Made by a program: the position numbers and the translations under genes. From assembly GCA_029258405.1 (NCBI GenBank), contig JARHYY010000036.1, forward strand, positions 1 through 18,121: DNA of 18,121 nucleotides, in the 5' to 3' direction. Origin of the DNA: Helicobacteraceae bacterium (GTDB lineage: Bacteria > Campylobacterota > Campylobacteria > Campylobacterales > Helicobacteraceae). The notes under the pieces were generated by a model. It was not told the origin of the DNA. It was given only the letters and a program-made list of their open reading frames with translations, and made no database searches. Positions 15,065 to 18,121 of this stretch are shown here, one piece after another; the first letter of the stretch is position 1; the number at the start of each line of letters is the position of its first letter.

Positions 15065-15472
15065 TCATATGTAATACATATTTTTATGTGACACTGCTTC
15101 TTCATATTTAAGTAGGTCTTTGAGAGTAAGATTATAAGCAGAGCGTATTTTTCCTTGTGTTTCTTTCCAAAAGAGGTTTAGTGCCGGGCTTTTTGTTTCT
15201 ATTTGCTTAAGCCAATTGCCCTCTAAAATATCTAATAATTCCTGCAATGACTTGTTTTCTGTTTCTTCAGCAAGTTTATACCCTCCTTTTGGTCCTCTAA
15301 CGCTTATCAAATAGCCCTTGTTACGCAATACAAACAAAAGTTGTTCAAGATAATTTTGTGGCACATCTATTGCTTTTGCAATTTCACTTGCCTGAACAGC
15401 CTGAGTTTGACTGTTAAGCAAGATATAATATAGGGCACTTAGCCCATAAATACCTCGAGTTGAAATTCCCAT
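15065..15472 (-). CDS. Rrf2-family winged-helix transcriptional regulator without cysteines
   Basis: 135 residues. The N-terminal segment STRGIYGLSALYYILLNSQT and the helix-turn-helix ASEIAKAIDVPQNYLEQLLF, followed by the wing GYLISVRGPKGGYKLA, are typical of Rrf2 proteins such as IscR, NsrR and CymR. The protein has no cysteine at all, so it cannot hold a cysteine-ligated iron-sulfur cluster as IscR and NsrR do. It resembles CymR-like members, which sense through a partner protein or a ligand. AAAGGA lies 6 bases before the ATG. It follows dnaJ on the same strand after 51 bases and may share its transcript. The C-terminus holds KNMYYI. Target genes are unknown; no operator was identified. 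Confidence 0.85.
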   Translation of the reverse strand: MGISTRGIYGLSALYYILLNSQTQAVQASEIAKAIDVPQNYLEQLLFVLRNKGYLISVRGPKGGYKLAEETENKSLQELLDILEGNWLKQIETKSPALNLFWKETQGKIRSAYNLTLKDLLKYEEAVSHKNMYYI

Positions 15473-15523
15473 TTCTTATCCTTTAGAAAAACTTTGCAAT
15501 TTTATAACATTACAAAAAAAATA

Positions 15524-16648
15524 TCAAGAGAACCAACCTTTAATTTTCTCAAAAAGTGATGTAAGTCCATTTTCATGAGTAGTGGCTTCATACCCGAAAG
15601 ATGTGTTGAGCTTTTCTAATAATTCTCTTTGCTCATCATTGATTTTTGTTGGATAAGTAATTTTAATTTGGACTATCAATAAACCTTTTTGCCCACTGTG
15701 TGGATTGCTTACCCCTTCGTTTTCAAAAGCAAATTGCTGCTTGTCTTTCACAAAAGCTGGAACTTTAAGTTCTAGTTCTTTATAGGGGGAAGGTATTTTA
15801 AGTGTAGCTCCCAATGGTACATTAGTGAAAAACAAAGGAACTTCAAGATATAAATTATCACCATGTCGTACATAATGTTCATCTTCTTGAATATGTGCAA
15901 TGAGATATAGATCTCCCCGTTCTTCCTCAAACAGTCTATTACCTTTTTTATAAATGCGTATTTGGGTGTTATTATCAATACCGGCGGGCAATTTAGCTGT
16001 TACTTCTTCATTGCATTTTTCATAGCCATTTCCATGGCATTGGGAGCATTTTTCTTTAATATACTGTCCGCTTCCTTGGCATTTTGGACATGTTTGTGCA
16101 AAACGAAGAAAAGATTGCTGTAAAAACACCTGCCCTTTTCCTGCACATTGAGGACAAGTTTCTAAATGAGCATTTTTTGCACCACTTCCTTTGCATTTTT
16201 TACAGTAGTCTTTATATTCAAGATTAATTTTTTTTTCAACACCAAAAAGAGACTCGTGAAAACTTAAATTTATCTCCATAGCTATATCTGCAGAATATTT
16301 TGCTGTTTTCTTGCGTCTTGTATTCGATGAAAAGCCTCCACCAAAAACAGAATCAAAAATTGAGCCTAAATCTTCAAAAATATTTTCAAAATCTTTTCCA
16401 GAAAAACCACTGTAACCCTGCTGTTGTAAGCCTTGTTTGCCATAGCGATCATATAAAGAGCGTTTTTCTGGATCACTCAATACTTGATATGCTTCATTAA
16501 CTTGTTTAAATTTTTCTTCTGCTTCAGTACTTCCATCATTTCTATCTGGATGATATTTCATTGCCATTTTACGATAGGCTTTTTTGATTTCATCACCATG
16601 TGCATTTTTTTGCACACCCAATACTTCATAATATTCAAATTCTTCCAA
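15524..16648 (-). CDS. dnaJ: Chaperone DnaJ (Hsp40)
   Basis: Co-chaperone that delivers unfolded protein to DnaK and triggers its ATPase. 374 residues, full length. J domain at 1-70 with HPD at 33-35, then a Gly/Phe-rich segment (about 72-108: GYSGFSGKDF, VFGGGFSS). The zinc-binding region has four C-x-x-C-x-G-x-G repeats: C149/C152, C165/C168, C187/C190 and C201/C204. The C-terminal substrate domain follows with LPAGIDNNTQIRI and GDLYLIAHI. An AAGGAG precedes the ATG by about 7 bases. It is divergent from recR across 106 bases, in which both promoters must lie; on the dnaJ side an AT-rich -10-like sequence is seen but no heat-shock operator. It is not linked to dnaK or grpE here. Confidence 0.97.
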   Translation of the reverse strand: MEEFEYYEVLGVQKNAHGDEIKKAYRKMAMKYHPDRNDGSTEAEEKFKQVNEAYQVLSDPEKRSLYDRYGKQGLQQQGYSGFSGKDFENIFEDLGSIFDSVFGGGFSSNTRRKKTAKYSADIAMEINLSFHESLFGVEKKINLEYKDYCKKCKGSGAKNAHLETCPQCAGKGQVFLQQSFLRFAQTCPKCQGSGQYIKEKCSQCHGNGYEKCNEEVTAKLPAGIDNNTQIRIYKKGNRLFEEERGDLYLIAHIQEDEHYVRHGDNLYLEVPLFFTNVPLGATLKIPSPYKELELKVPAFVKDKQQFAFENEGVSNPHSGQKGLLIVQIKITYPTKINDEQRELLEKLNTSFGYEATTHENGLTSLFEKIKGWFS

Positions 16649-16754
16649 TCAATATTCTCCTTAAGACTTCAGAATATATTATTTGCAAAAACATTTTTTA
16701 TTGTACCCAAAAGTATTTTATTATTGGTTAAAAAAAATAGGATAATATTTTAAA

Positions 16755-17330
16755 ATGATAAATGGCACAAGCACTTCATTTAAAACGCTCGTTAGTACTT
16801 TGGAGCAATTACCATCTATTGGGAGAAAATCAGCAATGAGGCTTGCTTATAATCTCGTAATTGAAAATAGAGCCGTTGCACTTAATCTATCAGAATCTAT
16901 TCAAGATGCATTATCTCATGTTGTTCTCTGTAGGGATTGTGGGGGTATATGCGAAGATGAAATCTGTTCTATATGCTCTGATACAAAACGGCAAAATCAT
17001 GAAATTTGCATAGTTGCTCACCCTAAAGATGTTATAACTATCGAAGAAACAAAACTTTTTCACGGTCGTTATTTTATTATAGAATCAGCAAACAGTTTTC
17101 GTTTGAATGATTTAAGGAGGATTATTAATGACTACAGTATAAGAGAAATTATTTTTGCCTATCCTCCTTCTGCTACTTCAGATACACTTATTATTTACAT
17201 TGAAGATAAATTGAAAGATTTTAATCTGTTTTTTACAAAAATTGCACAAGGTATCCCATTTGGTGTAAATTTGGAGAATGTTGATCAAGTATCTCTATTT
17301 AGTGCCTTTAGAGGAAGAAAGCAAATTTAA
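16755..17330 (+). CDS. recR: Recombination protein RecR
   Basis: RecR works with RecO (and RecF where present) to load RecA on gapped DNA. 191 residues, near the usual ~200. It has the N-terminal helix-hairpin-helix LPSIGRKSAMRLAY, a zinc finger with Cys59, Cys62, Cys71 and Cys74 (CRDCGG...CSIC) and an extra Cys66, a Toprim domain opening CIVAHPKDVITIEET, and the C-terminal signature AQGIPFGVNLENVDQVSLF, then AFRGR. The ATG at 16755 has no strong Shine-Dalgarno, so translation may be weak or nearly leaderless. It is divergent from dnaJ and followed by the cytochrome gene 115 bases on. Confidence 0.95.
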   Translation: MINGTSTSFKTLVSTLEQLPSIGRKSAMRLAYNLVIENRAVALNLSESIQDALSHVVLCRDCGGICEDEICSICSDTKRQNHEICIVAHPKDVITIEETKLFHGRYFIIESANSFRLNDLRRIINDYSIREIIFAYPPSATSDTLIIYIEDKLKDFNLFFTKIAQGIPFGVNLENVDQVSLFSAFRGRKQI

Positions 17331-17445
17331 AGTAATATATTGCAAGCAACAAATACCAATAATGTAATTAAGCCATAATTAATAAACATGGTAATATAAT
17401 AATACTTAATTTAAGTTTTAAAGTCATGTGCAAAGGAGATTTGTT

Positions 17446-17796
17446 ATGAAAACAACAAAGATAAAACTTGCTCTCTTGGGGCTTGTGTTTGCAAGCGGGA
17501 CCCTTATGGCAGCTGATGGTGCCACTATTTTCAAAAAATGTATTGCCTGTCATGGAGCAAATGCAGATAAAGTAGCTCCGGGCAGTAAAGGTGGTGTTAC
17601 TATCAATGGTGCAGATAAAAATTTGCTCATAGAAAACCTTAAAGGTTATGCTGCTGGAACAGCTGATAATGGTGGTGCAAAACAAATTATGTACAATAAC
17701 ATGAAAATTTGGAAACTTACAGATGAGGATATTGAAGCTGTAGCTGATTATATTTCTAAACTTCCAGCAACAAGCACTACAGTAAAAGGAAAATAA
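17446..17796 (+). CDS. Periplasmic cytochrome c553-type monoheme protein
   Basis: 116 residues from ATG 17446, set by AAGGAG 7 bases upstream; a frame extension to 17428 is not needed. A signal peptide is clear: Lys-rich start, hydrophobic LALLGLVFA, and probable cleavage after LMA. The mature protein begins near ADGATIFKKC and carries one CIACH heme-attachment motif. Candidate Met axial ligands lie at IMYNNMKIW, and the last helix LTDEDIEAVADYISKLP is typical of class I small cytochromes. In H. pylori the c553 gene (HP1227) carries electrons from the bc1 complex to the cbb3 oxidase and sits between hemW and rppH. Here it is beside recR, so it is either moved or a paralogue. Confidence 0.9.
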   Translation: MKTTKIKLALLGLVFASGTLMAADGATIFKKCIACHGANADKVAPGSKGGVTINGADKNLLIENLKGYAAGTADNGGAKQIMYNNMKIWKLTDEDIEAVADYISKLPATSTTVKGK

Positions 17797-17808
17797 ATTA
17801 ATCCTTTA

Positions 17809-17858
17809 CGCAAGAAACCTTCTATATTAAAAAATTAATAAGCAGAAGGTTTCTTGCG
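17809..17858. terminator. Long perfect hairpin after the cytochrome gene
   Basis: CGCAAGAAACCTTCT (17809-17823) and AGAAGGTTTCTTGCG (17844-17858) form a perfect 15-bp stem. The loop itself contains a 6-bp stem, TATTAA/TTAATA, with an AAAA tip. It begins 12 bases after the cytochrome stop. No U-run follows directly (the next T4 is about 10 bases on), so it may terminate poorly or mainly protect the mRNA 3' end. Confidence 0.65.
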
Positions 17859-17974
17859 AGTATGTCCTTTTAAAGTTAATAATATTTTGTGTAATGCAAA
17901 CAACAAATGTAAATTACTGAAGATTTTAAACTATAATATATTCTATTAAAACAAAATAAATACTTATGAAATAA

Positions 17975-18121
17975 AATGCAGAATCTATAAACCTAACACC
18001 GGGTAAAATCTCAAATGTAGAACGCATAAGCCTCAATAATGGCACAGACAATAGATTAGAGTTTAATGCCAATAAAACCAAAGGCGTAAATATATATGAT
18101 ATTAATGGCAAAAATGGTGTT
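17975..18121 (+). pseudogene. RTX/large-adhesin-like repeat fragment, no start codon seen, open at window end
   Basis: After a TAA at 17972-17974, this frame stays open to the window edge (49 codons). It reads LTPGKISNVERISLNNGTDN, then a segment with RLEFNANKTKG and VNIYDINGKNGV. The pattern 'N-V-E-x-I-x-L-x-N-G-x-x-N-x-L-x-x-x-A' is typical of repeats near the C-terminus of very large, type I-secreted RTX adhesins. The visible part holds no ATG, GTG or TTG in frame before the match, so it looks 5'-truncated or frameshifted. A TATAAT at 17932-17937 lies upstream and may be chance. The family call is from pattern only. Confidence 0.35.

Overview
The window is an AT-rich stretch of chromosome from an epsilonproteobacterium (Campylobacterota), most likely an enterohepatic Helicobacter close to H. 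hepaticus. Three things point there. The gene run rppH-lysC-hobA-holB-folP matches, from memory, the H. pylori HP1228-HP1232 order. HobA is a DnaA partner known only from this phylum. The run UPF0763-hemN-glpC-like matches HP0664-HP0666, but here it sits behind argF, which H. pylori lacks and Campylobacter keeps next to hemN. I could not run any search, so the genus call rests on recalled family and gene-order knowledge.

Layout. Positions 1-135 hold the last codons of a chemotaxis receptor. Two minus-strand genes follow: an NYN-domain putative RNase and the heme chaperone HemW. From about 2130 to 13439 every gene is on the plus strand and tightly packed. The first block is rppH (mRNA 5' end processing), lysC (aspartate pathway), hobA and holB (replication initiation and clamp loader), folP (folate) and a conserved hypothetical. 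The second block is htpG (with its own promoter), argF, a UPF0763 protein, hemN, a GlpC/GlcF-like iron-sulfur protein and a class II aldolase-like protein whose metal ligands appear lost. Several start codons are TTG or GTG and are placed by Shine-Dalgarno sequences.

From 13440 to about 14726 there is no convincing gene. This AT-rich stretch holds short open segments that look like decayed coding sequence, plus a bipartite inverted repeat. It ends at a tRNA-Lys/tRNA-Glu pair driven by a textbook -35/-10 promoter. Then come convergent minus-strand dnaJ and rrf2, divergent recR, and a secreted cytochrome c553 followed by a long hairpin. The final 147 bases are an open frame resembling a repeat of large RTX-type surface proteins; it has no start codon and runs off the window.

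Most of the window is housekeeping: protein folding (HtpG, DnaJ), heme (HemN, HemW), replication and repair (HobA, HolB, RecR). I see no clear new defence or mobile system. The observations most worth checking are the probable internal translation start in lysC, the aldolase-like protein without metal ligands, the NYN plus OST-HTH protein, and the decayed region before the tRNAs.
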